The notes under the pieces were generated by a model. That model saw nothing but the letters and a program-made list of their open reading frames with translations, was not told the origin of the DNA and did not search any database. From Flavobacterium tistrianum (GTDB taxonomy: Bacteria; Bacteroidota; Bacteroidia; Flavobacteriales; Flavobacteriaceae), in assembly GCF_003254545.1 (NCBI RefSeq), contig NZ_QJRH01000068.1, positions 186,001-250,000 of the forward strand: 64,000 nt of DNA. Direction: 5' to 3'. Within the stretch, counting starts at the first letter, position 1, and the number at the start of each line of letters is the position of its first letter. A program made the translations under genes and the position numbers. Shown piece by piece: positions 25,803 through 34,624 of this stretch.

Positions 25803-27776
25803 TTATTTTTGAGTTATAAACTCATAAATTTCAATAGTTAATTTTTCAATCTCTTTGTTTTTAGATAAAGTTTCCCATGAAAAATTAGCATTAAAAACTA
25901 GTTCGCTTAATTCTCTTTTATTAATTATCGTACCAAATGATCCATCTAATTTTACCTCATAAGCAGATTGATTTAGAATAAAAGTAGAAGAAATTCTCCC
26001 CATTTTATTTCTTATCTTTTCAAGAAATTCTCCAACATATTTTTTTTCATAATCCGAATATTTAACCTCTGACAACGCTTCATCAATTTTTAATAAAATC
26101 TCAGTTTTATTTGATTTAACCAATGTTTTATTGCAAAGCTCAATTAGAATTTCCTTCCACATTTCGTTTGTCAAAAGATTCTCAACCTCTCTAATATTCC
26201 AAACAACTTTAGGAACAAAGTTATCTGTTTTTGCTTCTTCTAACTCTTTTAATCTAATTCCTTTTTTACTGCTTTGTTTAGATGCATCAGAATCCGCTAA
26301 AAGAAATATTCTATTACTAATTGCTAAAGCTCTTATATCTTCCAAAACAATATCTGCATCTTCTTTTTCAACCTTATTATCAAAAATATAATGGTCAATA
26401 TTTGAGCCTGCATATTCAAAAAACGCAAAATCTATATCTTCCTTTGGATAAGATTTTTTTTTATAATTACAATATGATTTTAAAAATGCTTTTATATAAT
26501 TACGGTCTGATATTCCCTCTAACCAAATACTACAATTTGCCATAAAGACTGAAGAGTTATTTACTCCTAACTCTTTTAGCAAACAGTTATTACCTCTGTT
26601 CACATTTTTAATTACAAATTGTGTTTCCCCAACATCTGATTTTTTTTGAGCAAATGAATAAATAGACACATTTTCCTTTTCAATTGTCAAATCCAAAAAA
26701 TGATTAGAATGAGTTGTTATAACATAAGTTAAATTTTTCTTTTTTAGATCCTTATTATTTGTAATTTGCTCTAAAAATAATCTTTGCATTCCTGGATGAA
26801 GATTTAATTCTGGTTCATCAATAAAAATGAATGAATTATCCTCTACCATAAAAATCTTATACATTAAAATTATTAATGCCTGAATTCCATCTCCCAAATC
26901 ACAGAGATCTCTCGATTCTATTTCACCTTCAATATCAACGCTTATTATTTCATTATCGTTTTTTCCATCAAGATTATATTCCTTCTTAAATTCCGCTACA
27001 ATATCTATTTTTTTTCCATCAAAAAAATTCTCACCGACAAAATCTTGAAATTTTTCAAATTTATTTCTAGTTTCTCTTTTTGAATTTCTTGCGTTTAAAA
27101 TTTCTCTATATAAATGTAAGCCAGTAAATATTTCAACACTATTACTTATTTTATAATTCTTTAAATAAGTATGTAAATAGGCGTCATCTTCAATCTTAGA
27201 ATATTTTTTTAAATCTGAGTCAAAATTAAATAAGGAATGTGCTGTTCTTAAAGTTGGAATATAATATTTTTTAGGATTAAATTCTGTCCTAAATGTTCCC
27301 TCGATTTTAGAATAATTTTTCAAAAACTCATCTTGTAAATTGGGATAACCTTCCATTTCATTAAGTCTCTTTTTATTTCCATTTATTACAGAAATAACAT
27401 TCTTTAATTCCCCCTCTTCCAACTTAACAAGTCTATTATTTTGAATTTTAACAGCTCTCTGCTCCACTATATTTGTCCCTGACATCCTTCGAGTATACTT
27501 ATCTACGAAAGTTTGTATTTTGTCTCTATTAAAAATTTCAACAGATAAATTATACTCTTGAATCAGTTGCCTTGTTAACAATATATCATTAATTCCATTA
27601 TATGAATTTAGCGACATCAATTGTCTCATAAATCTACTTTTGCCGCAATTATTAGCTCCAACAATTATATTTATTGAATTAAATTTTGGAAAATAATTTA
27701 TCGAATGATCTTCATCATTTAAAAAATAATCTTTAAATAATTCTGAGTCTAATATTAAATCGCAAATTTTTTCCAT
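25803..27776 (-). CDS. OLD-family ATP-dependent endonuclease (AAA ATPase plus TOPRIM)
   Basis: A 657-residue protein with an ABC/SMC-like ATPase and a C-terminal TOPRIM nuclease. The Walker A motif GANNCGKS is at residues 40-47; Walker B FIFIDEPELNLHPG and the switch histidine in VITTHSNHFLDL are at about 315-360. The TOPRIM part has the catalytic Glu in WLEGISDRNYIKAF (about 418) and the Asp pair in LLADSDASKQ (about 493). This is the OLD nuclease layout, known from phage P2 Old and anti-phage proteins such as GajA. There is no UvrD-like helicase beside it, so it is not a Gabija pair. Its base composition is more AT-rich than the neighbours, which suggests transfer. Confidence 0.85.
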   Translation of the reverse strand: MEKICDLILDSELFKDYFLNDEDHSINYFPKFNSINIIVGANNCGKSRFMRQLMSLNSYNGINDILLTRQLIQEYNLSVEIFNRDKIQTFVDKYTRRMSGTNIVEQRAVKIQNNRLVKLEEGELKNVISVINGNKKRLNEMEGYPNLQDEFLKNYSKIEGTFRTEFNPKKYYIPTLRTAHSLFNFDSDLKKYSKIEDDAYLHTYLKNYKISNSVEIFTGLHLYREILNARNSKRETRNKFEKFQDFVGENFFDGKKIDIVAEFKKEYNLDGKNDNEIISVDIEGEIESRDLCDLGDGIQALIILMYKIFMVEDNSFIFIDEPELNLHPGMQRLFLEQITNNKDLKKKNLTYVITTHSNHFLDLTIEKENVSIYSFAQKKSDVGETQFVIKNVNRGNNCLLKELGVNNSSVFMANCSIWLEGISDRNYIKAFLKSYCNYKKKSYPKEDIDFAFFEYAGSNIDHYIFDNKVEKEDADIVLEDIRALAISNRIFLLADSDASKQSSKKGIRLKELEEAKTDNFVPKVVWNIREVENLLTNEMWKEILIELCNKTLVKSNKTEILLKIDEALSEVKYSDYEKKYVGEFLEKIRNKMGRISSTFILNQSAYEVKLDGSFGTIINKRELSELVFNANFSWETLSKNKEIEKLTIEIYEFITQK

Positions 27777-27967
27777 AATAACTATTTTATTTTATTAACA
27801 CGAAACTAAATCCTGTATATCAATTTTCTTGAATTGCATTTTTTTCTAATTGAAAATTACTAATCAAAAATGCAGAAAATTTTGCAATGTATTTTACGGC
27901 TTTCCATAATCAATAATGAATTGTAATCATCTAAAAATAAAAGACCTTCCAAACGCAAATAAGTTTT

Positions 27968-28597
27968 TTACTCACAACAAATTAAATTTTCATTCACATT
28001 CGTTTTCAATAGTATATATTTAATCAGATTAAAATTAGCTGATGCATTATCTAAAATCCAAGCATCAGAAGTCACAGCAATCCAATTACTTTCTGCAATG
28101 ACGTTATCTGGATTATAAACCAATTCTATTTTCCAATCGTATTGATTTTCTAAAGCTATTTCTTCAATCATCTTTTTCAATCTTCCACTATTTGAAACAG
28201 GTTTATCAAAAAACCAATAGATTGTTTTAATCTTTTCTTTTTTATAGAAATCAGCAATCATTTCTATTGCCTGTGACGTTTGTTTTACTCTCTTATAAGT
28301 TCCGTGAACGCTAGACAAATCGCGAATAAAACCATCTTGTCCTTTAAAAACATAAGCGTTTGACAAAATACTTTCTAATAAAATCAAAGCGTTAAAACCA
28401 TCTATAGCAATTTCTTTTCCTTCTAAATCGGAGCTTTGAATTTCTTTAGATTGTCGGTCTTCAATCTGACTTTGAGAAGCGCTCATTCCCCGAACTGCCT
28501 GTTGCTGGCGGGAGTTTAAACGATATCGGTTTCCAACTAAAGCTAATGTTGCTTTTTCGCCATAACCTCTGCTCAGAAAATAAGACAAATCTGTCAC
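27968..28597 (-). CDS. DUF434-type protein (PIN-like C-terminal domain); N-terminus uncertain
   Basis: From the GTG at 28597 the protein has 209 residues, with DLSYFLSRGYGEKATLALVG and RYRLNSRQQQAV at the front and a PIN/NYN-like part after it (IAIDGFNALILLE, IYWFFDKPVS, VTSDAWILD). This matches DUF434 proteins as I remember them. The frame stays open for 34 more codons upstream (to 28699) and encodes NRGKEASDDDLFGTE, which looks like the missing family N-terminus. No ATG, GTG or TTG exists there. Either a rare ATA start is used, or the start region is broken. A nuclease role is inferred from the PIN-like fold and RNA repair context. Confidence 0.7.
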   Translation of the reverse strand: MTDLSYFLSRGYGEKATLALVGNRYRLNSRQQQAVRGMSASQSQIEDRQSKEIQSSDLEGKEIAIDGFNALILLESILSNAYVFKGQDGFIRDLSSVHGTYKRVKQTSQAIEMIADFYKKEKIKTIYWFFDKPVSNSGRLKKMIEEIALENQYDWKIELVYNPDNVIAESNWIAVTSDAWILDNASANFNLIKYILLKTNVNENLICCE

Positions 28598-28734
28598 AGC
28601 TTCTTTTAGTTTTACCTGTATTTTCTCCGTTCCGAATAAGTCATCGTCACTTGCTTCTTTTCCTCTATTTTTAAGATTTGTTATTGATATTTTTTTTCTC
28701 TACTCGTCTAAGGTTTTGGAAATTCTAAATATTT

Positions 28735-29235
28735 TTAATTTAAAGGATTCATTTCTAACCACAATTTAGCTTTCTCAATAACTATTTGCTCACTATTATT
28801 TATCTTCATTGCATTATAGCAAGAATCTACATTATATTTCATATCAAGCCACATTTCATCAAGAAAATTAAGATTCTGTTCGGCTTGCATACCATTGCCA
28901 ATGTAGAATTTTTCAGCATATATAAAATGTCTCCTAATGTCTTCTTTTTTTGCGATTTTAGAAAGATGATAACGGATATAACATACTTTAGTTTCTTCTT
29001 GATCTTTTTCTTTTAAATTCAGCTCTAAAAAAGTACGTTTTAAATAAGGCATAATTTCTTTAGAATTAATGGGTTTATAAAAGGTCGCTAATGTATAAAG
29101 AGCTTCACTTTCGTATCCTAAATTAATAAATTCTATTGCCCAATCTTCAATTAAATCAAAATCAAAATCATCCCATAGATTCATTGACAATATATAATCT
29201 GTAAGTATCTTGAAATCTATATTTTCTTGGCTCAT
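28735..29235 (-). CDS. Hypothetical protein (166 residues)
   Basis: An acidic, all-helical protein (DYILSMNLWDDFDFDLIEDW, AIEFINLGYESEALYTLATF, YNVDSCYNAMKINNSEQIVI) with a repeat-like TPR/HEAT-type feel. It has no signal peptide and no recognised family, though it resembles small immunity-type proteins that often occur singly in Bacteroidota. It lies between tatD and the DUF434-type gene on the same strand, 39 bp after tatD. Confidence 0.65.
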   Translation of the reverse strand: MSQENIDFKILTDYILSMNLWDDFDFDLIEDWAIEFINLGYESEALYTLATFYKPINSKEIMPYLKRTFLELNLKEKDQEETKVCYIRYHLSKIAKKEDIRRHFIYAEKFYIGNGMQAEQNLNFLDEMWLDMKYNVDSCYNAMKINNSEQIVIEKAKLWLEMNPLN

Positions 29236-29274
29236 AGTTGATTTTTATTATAAATTTATAAACTTTTTAAAATT

Positions 29275-30072
29275 CTAAATCCCAAAAAAACTTTTAGAAT
29301 TTCGAGTCGTTTCTTCCGCCACTTTATCCAAAGTAATTCCTTTAAACTGTGCAATTGTTCCGGCCACATACGGCAGAAAAGCAGGTTCGCAACGGCGTTC
29401 GTGGTATTTCTTCAAGAGGCTGTTCGGGACATTTTTAGGAAGCATAAACGGCGCATCGGTTTCAATCATCATTCGGTCGAGCGGTACGTACTGAATGACT
29501 TCTTTTAAATGGCTGAAACGTTTGGCATCTGAAATCGCTCCCGTAAAACCCAGATAAAATCCGTTATCGAGATAGGTTTTCGCTTCTTGCAGAGTTCCCG
29601 TAAAACAATGCACAAGGGCTTTTGGCAGTTTCGGCAGATAGTCTTTTGTGATATTCATAAACGAACTAAAAGCACTTCTTTCGTGCAAAAACAAAGGTTT
29701 CTGTACTTCAATCGCCAATTCGAGTTGGGCTTTATAACAGTCTTCCTGTTTGTTTCGGGGCGAAAAGTCACGATCAAAATCGAGTCCGCATTCCCCAACC
29801 GAAACTACGTGTTTCAGTTCTAATAATTTCTTGAGTTTCGAAATACTCTGCGCATCAAAACTCTTCGCATCATGCGGATGTATTCCCGCCGTAGCGTACA
29901 ACACACCCGTATACTGTCTCGCAATCTTTGCAGATTCTTCGCTATTTCGTACGCTGGTGCCTGTGAGTATCATTTGCGATACATCGGCGTCAAGTGCGTC
30001 TTGTACGACATCGTCTATGTCGTTTTGGAATTGTTTGTTGGTTAGGTTAATTCCGATATCTATATAATTCAT
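29275..30072 (-). CDS. tatD: TatD family hydrolase (metal-dependent 3'-5' nuclease)
   Basis: A 265-residue TIM-barrel amidohydrolase. Metal-ligand motifs are present: an unusual DIGINL in place of the usual DxHxH at the N-terminus (as in true TatD rather than YcfH), GECGLDFDRDFSP, PLFLHER, ALVHCFTG and MIETDAPFMLP. TatD cleaves 3' ends of single-stranded DNA and RNA and assists repair in E. coli. It follows rtcB on the same strand, but a 344-bp gap holding dispersed repeats separates them, so co-transcription is uncertain. Confidence 0.92.
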   Translation of the reverse strand: MNYIDIGINLTNKQFQNDIDDVVQDALDADVSQMILTGTSVRNSEESAKIARQYTGVLYATAGIHPHDAKSFDAQSISKLKKLLELKHVVSVGECGLDFDRDFSPRNKQEDCYKAQLELAIEVQKPLFLHERSAFSSFMNITKDYLPKLPKALVHCFTGTLQEAKTYLDNGFYLGFTGAISDAKRFSHLKEVIQYVPLDRMMIETDAPFMLPKNVPNSLLKKYHERRCEPAFLPYVAGTIAQFKGITLDKVAEETTRNSKSFFGI

Positions 30073-30416
30073 ATTTTTTTAAAGTTACAAAGGCTCAAAG
30101 GGACAGAGGGACAAAGGTTTCTTCTCTTTGAGTCTTTTTGGTTATTGTTTTTAAGTTGCAAAGGTTCAAAGGGACAGAGGGACAGAGGGACAAAGTTTTT
30201 TAAAACATAATATTTGTCATTTCGACGAAGGAGAAATCTTCGCGAGAAACTCTACAAAGATTGGACTCACGTTGCGGAGCTGCTTGTGGAGATTTGCTTC
30301 GCCAGTTCGCTATCACTCGAGTCTCCTTCGTCGAAATGACATAAAATGAGGATATTCAATGTGATGAGAAACCTTTGCTCCTTTGTTACTCTGTCCCTTT
30401 GAACCTAAAAGAAGAA
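30073..30416. repeat. Repeat-filled gap between tatD and rtcB, including a 125-bp hairpin (30216-30340)
   Basis: The hairpin arms GTCATTTCGACGAAGGAGA and TCTCCTTCGTCGAAATGAC are perfect at the ends; the interior (CGCGAGAAACTCTACAAAGATTG) recurs in related elements at 32031-32127, 35894-35998 and 56774-56875. On both sides lie repeats of the type AAAGGTTCAAAGGGACAGAG. No gene is visible in the gap. Confidence 0.85.
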
Positions 30417-31838
30417 CTAATCTTCCTTACTCCCATCATCTGCCATTCTCACTAATTTCGGTGTAAACTTCGCTACAACATCTACCAAATCTTTCTGCGC
30501 TTCCATCACCTGATTGATATCTTTATACGCCATTGGGGCTTCGTCAAGACCTGCTCCGATAAGCGTAACGCCATGATCTCTCAAGATCGATTTCATTTCG
30601 GTTTGGGTGATATTTTTTATGGCTTGGGTTCTGCTCATTTGTCTTCCTGCTCCATGCGAAGCGGAGTTTATTGCATTTTCTTGGCCTTTTCCTCTCACCA
30701 AAAATCCCGGTGCGGTCATACTTCCCGGAATGATTCCCATAACGCCTTTTCCGGCTGGAGTTGCTCCTTTTCTATGCACGATCACTTCTTCGCCGTTCCA
30801 CGTTTCTTTCCAAGCGAAATTATGGTGGTTTTCGACTTTGGCTAAAATCGTCGCACCCAAAGCGCGTTCCATTTTGTTATGGATAATCTCATGACAAGCC
30901 GAAGCATAATCTCCCGCCAAATTCATCGCCATCCAATATTCCTGACCCAATTGTGAGTTCATATCTAAATACGCTAAATTTTTGGCTACTTCTGGAAGTT
31001 TACATTCGTCTTTGGCAATTTTAGTATAATGTCCGGCAATTGTTGCTCCCATTCCGCGTGAACCTGAATGCGTTAACAAAGAGACATATTTTCCTTTTGG
31101 GATGTTTAAAACTGTATCGTCTTGAGCAAATTCCATGATTCCGAATTCCACAAAGTGATTTCCACCACCCGAAGATCCTAATTGCGACCAGGCTTTATCT
31201 TTCAGATTTTTCACAAACGGATTCATATTGAATGTTTCGTTTTCCAAAACCGCATGATCTGATTTGTACTGACCGTGAAATCCGTGACCCGCTCCAAAAA
31301 TAGAATTCGCGATTAATTCTTTTTTGAATTTGGCTTCGTTTTCAAAGTAAAAATCTTCTGGAATATCGTAAACCGATAACGCCATTCTACACCCAATATC
31401 AACTCCAACACCATACGGAATAATGGCATTTTTTGTGGCTAAGACTCCGCCAATCGGTAATCCGTAACCTTGGTGCGCATCTGGCATTAAAGCTCCGGCA
31501 ACCGTCACAGGCAGTTTCATGGCGACTTCCATTTGTTTTCTCGCTCCGTCTTCGATATGATCCAATCCGTAAACCGAATACGCATTCGGATTCTGATTTA
31601 AAGCAATGAAATCTTCTGGTTTTTCATTCGATTTTTCGATTAAAGCCACAGCCAGTTTGCTGAAGATTTTATCGTCTATATAATTCTCCGGAGTTTCTAA
31701 GACGTTTTTGAAATTTGTGATCATTTCGTCTCTTGTGAATCCGTTTCTTTTGCTGTTTATTTTTAAGGCAATTCCAATTATTTTTCCTTCTGGAAATCCT
31801 AATTCTAATATATCTGTACCGTTTATTTGTGTTTTCAT
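30417..31838 (-). CDS. rtcB: RNA-splicing/repair ligase RtcB
   Basis: Joins RNA ends bearing 2',3'-cyclic or 3'-phosphate to 5'-OH ends using GTP and Mn(II), healing tRNAs cut by toxins. The 473-residue protein carries the metal-binding cysteine in GVGVDIGCRMAL (about 150), GSSGGGNHFVEF (about 228), LLTHSGSRGMG (about 259), HRKGATPAGKG and GSMTAPGFLVRG, and the guanylylation histidine in ASHGAGRQMSR (about 396). It is closer to RtcB2-like forms in that GCR replaces GCG. The ATG is only about 24 bp from the -7 box of operator R, so the leader is very short. Confidence 0.96.
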   Translation of the reverse strand: MKTQINGTDILELGFPEGKIIGIALKINSKRNGFTRDEMITNFKNVLETPENYIDDKIFSKLAVALIEKSNEKPEDFIALNQNPNAYSVYGLDHIEDGARKQMEVAMKLPVTVAGALMPDAHQGYGLPIGGVLATKNAIIPYGVGVDIGCRMALSVYDIPEDFYFENEAKFKKELIANSIFGAGHGFHGQYKSDHAVLENETFNMNPFVKNLKDKAWSQLGSSGGGNHFVEFGIMEFAQDDTVLNIPKGKYVSLLTHSGSRGMGATIAGHYTKIAKDECKLPEVAKNLAYLDMNSQLGQEYWMAMNLAGDYASACHEIIHNKMERALGATILAKVENHHNFAWKETWNGEEVIVHRKGATPAGKGVMGIIPGSMTAPGFLVRGKGQENAINSASHGAGRQMSRTQAIKNITQTEMKSILRDHGVTLIGAGLDEAPMAYKDINQVMEAQKDLVDVVAKFTPKLVRMADDGSKED

Positions 31839-31861
31839 TTGTTTGTTTTATTTTGATAGTA

Positions 31862-31898
31862 CAAAGGTTGTTCCGTACTGCGCAGTTATTTTGCGTAG
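31862..31898 (-). promoter_or_regulatory. Island operator/promoter R (rtcB)
   Basis: The palindrome CTGCGCAGTTATTTTGCGTAG (31878-31898) is followed on the minus strand after 12 nt by AACCTTTG, a weak -7 box (31862-31869). The rtcB ATG is at 31838. It is the same unit as operators A and B1/B2. Confidence 0.82.
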
Positions 31899-31992
31899 GC
31901 TTTTTATTTCTAAGTTTTTTTGCTCAGCGAAAGAGATGGTTCTCGCAATCCCGATAGCTATCGGGAGCAGAGTCGCTAAGGTTTTTCTTTTT

Positions 31993-32216
31993 TAAGCCAC
32001 AGATTATGAGGATTAAAAGGGATTTTTTTTCATTTCGATGTAAGGAGAAATATTCGCGAGAAGCTCTACAAAGATTGGCTTCTCTTTGCGGAGTTACTTG
32101 TGGAGATTTCTCCTTACGTCGAAATGACAAACTTTGTGGTTACTACATTTCAAGATCATTTTCCCGCAGATTCCGCAGATTTAAAATAATCTTTTTAATC
32201 CTCATAATCTGTGGCA
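31993..32216. repeat. Nested dispersed hairpins between rtcB and the RING/TerD gene
   Basis: An outer pair (CCACAGATTATGAGGATTAA and TTAATCCTCATAATCTGTGG) encloses an inner hairpin 32031-32127 with ends CATTTCGATGTAAGGAGAAA and TTTCTCCTTACGTCGAAATG. The rest of the 486-bp gap holds a GACGCACAGCAGTGCGCCTC hairpin (about 32263) and fragments of ACCTTTGAACC repeats. No gene is visible. Confidence 0.8.
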
Positions 32217-32324
32217 AAAAACTTTAAGCCCTTTGCGAGATATAAATTTACCAATCTTTGAGGAGACGCACAGCAGTGCGCCTCTACAAAACCTTTGAAC
32301 CTTTGCCTCTCTGAACCTTTGTAC

Positions 32325-34565
32325 CTAATCTATTAACAACTGCGTAACAACCGCTGGGTTCATCGCCCATTGCGCTGTATACACCTCATCGGCAATTTCA
32401 TTTTCGGTGATTGTTAAACCTTGAGCTTCTGCTTTTAGCTGTAACAAACTACCAATATTCAATTTGCTATTTAGTTTTGACAACAACGCTTGAACGCCTT
32501 TGAAATCCAAACCACCCACAACCTGACCTCCGAAAGTCATCTCTAACCAAACGATTTCTCTTTTGGCTACATCCAACACTCCAAAAACCAAACCTTTGGC
32601 AACATTCTGCGTCACACGAACCTGATGATCTACACACGACGGATCGTACGCTACACCAGTTTTCTCCGAAATTTTCATCGGATGTTTGCTGTTCATCCAA
32701 CCTACGATTAAATTTGGCGTAATACTTCCGTTACTGTACGCGTTGCAAGTAAAAGTTACAAATTTGGCTTTGGCTTTAGCCAATTCGTCGATATTGATGT
32801 TGATATATTCGGCAGTTCCAATTTTATTTGGAATGCTTCGGATATCTCCACTATGCTGACAACCTGTAGTCGTCAATCGGCTGAAAGAACAAATATCTGA
32901 ACGGTCTTCGTAGGCAATATGACAGCTTAAATCCATATCCAAATGTTGTGCAGGAAGATCTTTACCCCACTGCATAAACAATCGCACTTCGTTTCCTTCA
33001 ACCGGGAAACGTGTTCCCATTAAAGCAACTGGCAAATCCTGAACAGTTTCGCTTCGGTCACCTATAGAAACCGGAATATTAAACAATTGCTGATCGATAT
33101 AGATTGTTTTATTCGTGTTCGCAATTTTTGCAAATCGTTTTTTCATGGCCAAAAGACACAATTGTTCGATTTGATTTTTCATTGCTTCCAACTGAAAATC
33201 TTCGTATAACTTCAATAAAGCATTTGCTTCGATTCGTTTGTTTGTTCCGCCTAAAGGTTTCACACTTCTCTGCATGTTTTTATCAAAATAATTTTGAGCA
33301 TACATATTTAATGTAAACACCAATCGAGCCGGAACTTTATCGATGATTTCCTCAAAATGAGCAATAGTTTCTTCTGCTCCAAACCAAAGCATATTCGAAA
33401 ATAACGAACGTGCAAATAATCCTGGACGCTGTTTTAATAACGCAAATGTTTTATCTGCATCAAATTTCAATCTTGACGAATCTACTTTACTTTGCCAAAC
33501 GTCATACACTTGGTTGTAGAATGCATCCATTAAAAAGTTCAATTTCTCAAACCCTTTTCTTTTGCTGTATTCTGCCAAACGAAGCGCTCGGATAAAACGA
33601 ACCCACATTCCTCTTTTTGGATGCATCGTTTCGCACATCGCTTCAACATCCATATCCATATTATTCAACCAGTTTGCCACCATTAAACATTCTTTTCGGG
33701 AATATTTTAGTTTCAAATCTTTTTGAGATGCAATTCTCGCCTGAACGCTTGTATCTAAGACATTGTAGAAATGCTGAGCGTTTTTTGATGTTCTTTTGAT
33801 AATCGTTTTTGGCTCAATAATCTGAAGCATTCCTGTGTTTTTGTACCACAAGTATCGTAAGATATCTGTAGGCGTTTTCAAAAACTGAGACGCTTCGGCT
33901 TCTTTACCATTTTCAATCAAAAGATCAATAACTAGCATTAAAGTTTCCTTCATGGCCACTTCGGTTTTTGGTAAAGGCAAATATTGCATCGCCATTTTTA
34001 AACTATCTACCTGAGTAGCGTCTAAAGCGGTTTTTGATTGCAATAACGATATATAGAAATCATTTAAATCTTTTTCTGACCATAATTCCAACATTTTCAA
34101 TTTGCTTCCTTGCCCGATATTTCCCAGTTTACCGAATTCAAACGGAGTTCCGCAGAACGGACAACCGTTATATCTTTCCAATGGAAAAGTATTATCTGGA
34201 ATGATATGTCCACATTGTAAAGTTGTTCCGTTTTTAGTCTGAAAAACATTTCCGAAAAACGTGATGATATGATCTACAACAGATTCATTTGTTGGCACAT
34301 TCCATTCTTTTACCAAAGGCGTCCAGTTTTTATCTGTTCCTAGGACTTCTCTCAAAACTTCTAAAACCTCGATTTTATAATTCGGACTTACATTGTTCAA
34401 AGCATGAAGCAATGATTCAGAAAAGGTGAATCCAAGTTTAGAAACATTGGCCAACAAAACTGAAGTTGTTCCTGATATATTTTTAACGTCATTCGTAATC
34501 ATTTCTGATGGAATGAAAATAGCATTTTGACGTAAACTAATTTTTAATAATTCTTTTGTTTTCAT
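32325..34565 (-). CDS. RING-like zinc ribbon and TerD-like domain protein (MXAN_6230/SCO0854-like)
   Basis: A 746-residue protein. A RING-like or zinc-binding motif at about residues 115-142 has CGHIIPDNTFPLERYNGCPFCG in outline (C-H-C-C). A long helical middle follows (about 150-490; ECLMVANWLNNMDMDVEAMC, RGMWVRFIRALRLAEYSKRK). The C-terminal part (about 515-680) resembles TerD (FMQWGKDLPAQHLDMDLSCH, DICSFSRLTTTGCQHSGDIR). I match it from memory to the MXAN_6230/SCO0854 family. TerD-type proteins belong to stress systems. It follows a leader with tRNA-like RNA controlled by operators B1/B2, so it may bind or process that RNA. Confidence 0.75.
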   Translation of the reverse strand: MKTKELLKISLRQNAIFIPSEMITNDVKNISGTTSVLLANVSKLGFTFSESLLHALNNVSPNYKIEVLEVLREVLGTDKNWTPLVKEWNVPTNESVVDHIITFFGNVFQTKNGTTLQCGHIIPDNTFPLERYNGCPFCGTPFEFGKLGNIGQGSKLKMLELWSEKDLNDFYISLLQSKTALDATQVDSLKMAMQYLPLPKTEVAMKETLMLVIDLLIENGKEAEASQFLKTPTDILRYLWYKNTGMLQIIEPKTIIKRTSKNAQHFYNVLDTSVQARIASQKDLKLKYSRKECLMVANWLNNMDMDVEAMCETMHPKRGMWVRFIRALRLAEYSKRKGFEKLNFLMDAFYNQVYDVWQSKVDSSRLKFDADKTFALLKQRPGLFARSLFSNMLWFGAEETIAHFEEIIDKVPARLVFTLNMYAQNYFDKNMQRSVKPLGGTNKRIEANALLKLYEDFQLEAMKNQIEQLCLLAMKKRFAKIANTNKTIYIDQQLFNIPVSIGDRSETVQDLPVALMGTRFPVEGNEVRLFMQWGKDLPAQHLDMDLSCHIAYEDRSDICSFSRLTTTGCQHSGDIRSIPNKIGTAEYININIDELAKAKAKFVTFTCNAYSNGSITPNLIVGWMNSKHPMKISEKTGVAYDPSCVDHQVRVTQNVAKGLVFGVLDVAKREIVWLEMTFGGQVVGGLDFKGVQALLSKLNSKLNIGSLLQLKAEAQGLTITENEIADEVYTAQWAMNPAVVTQLLID

Positions 34566-34624
34566 TTTTTTTAATTTTTAAAATTTAGATAATTGTGCTT
34601 CTGAGTTCTACCTAAAAGATTTTT

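Noticed and set aside
25803..27776. Gabija or PARIS defence system
   Set aside because: No UvrD-like GajB helicase or separate AriA/AriB pair is adjacent; only the single OLD-type protein is present.
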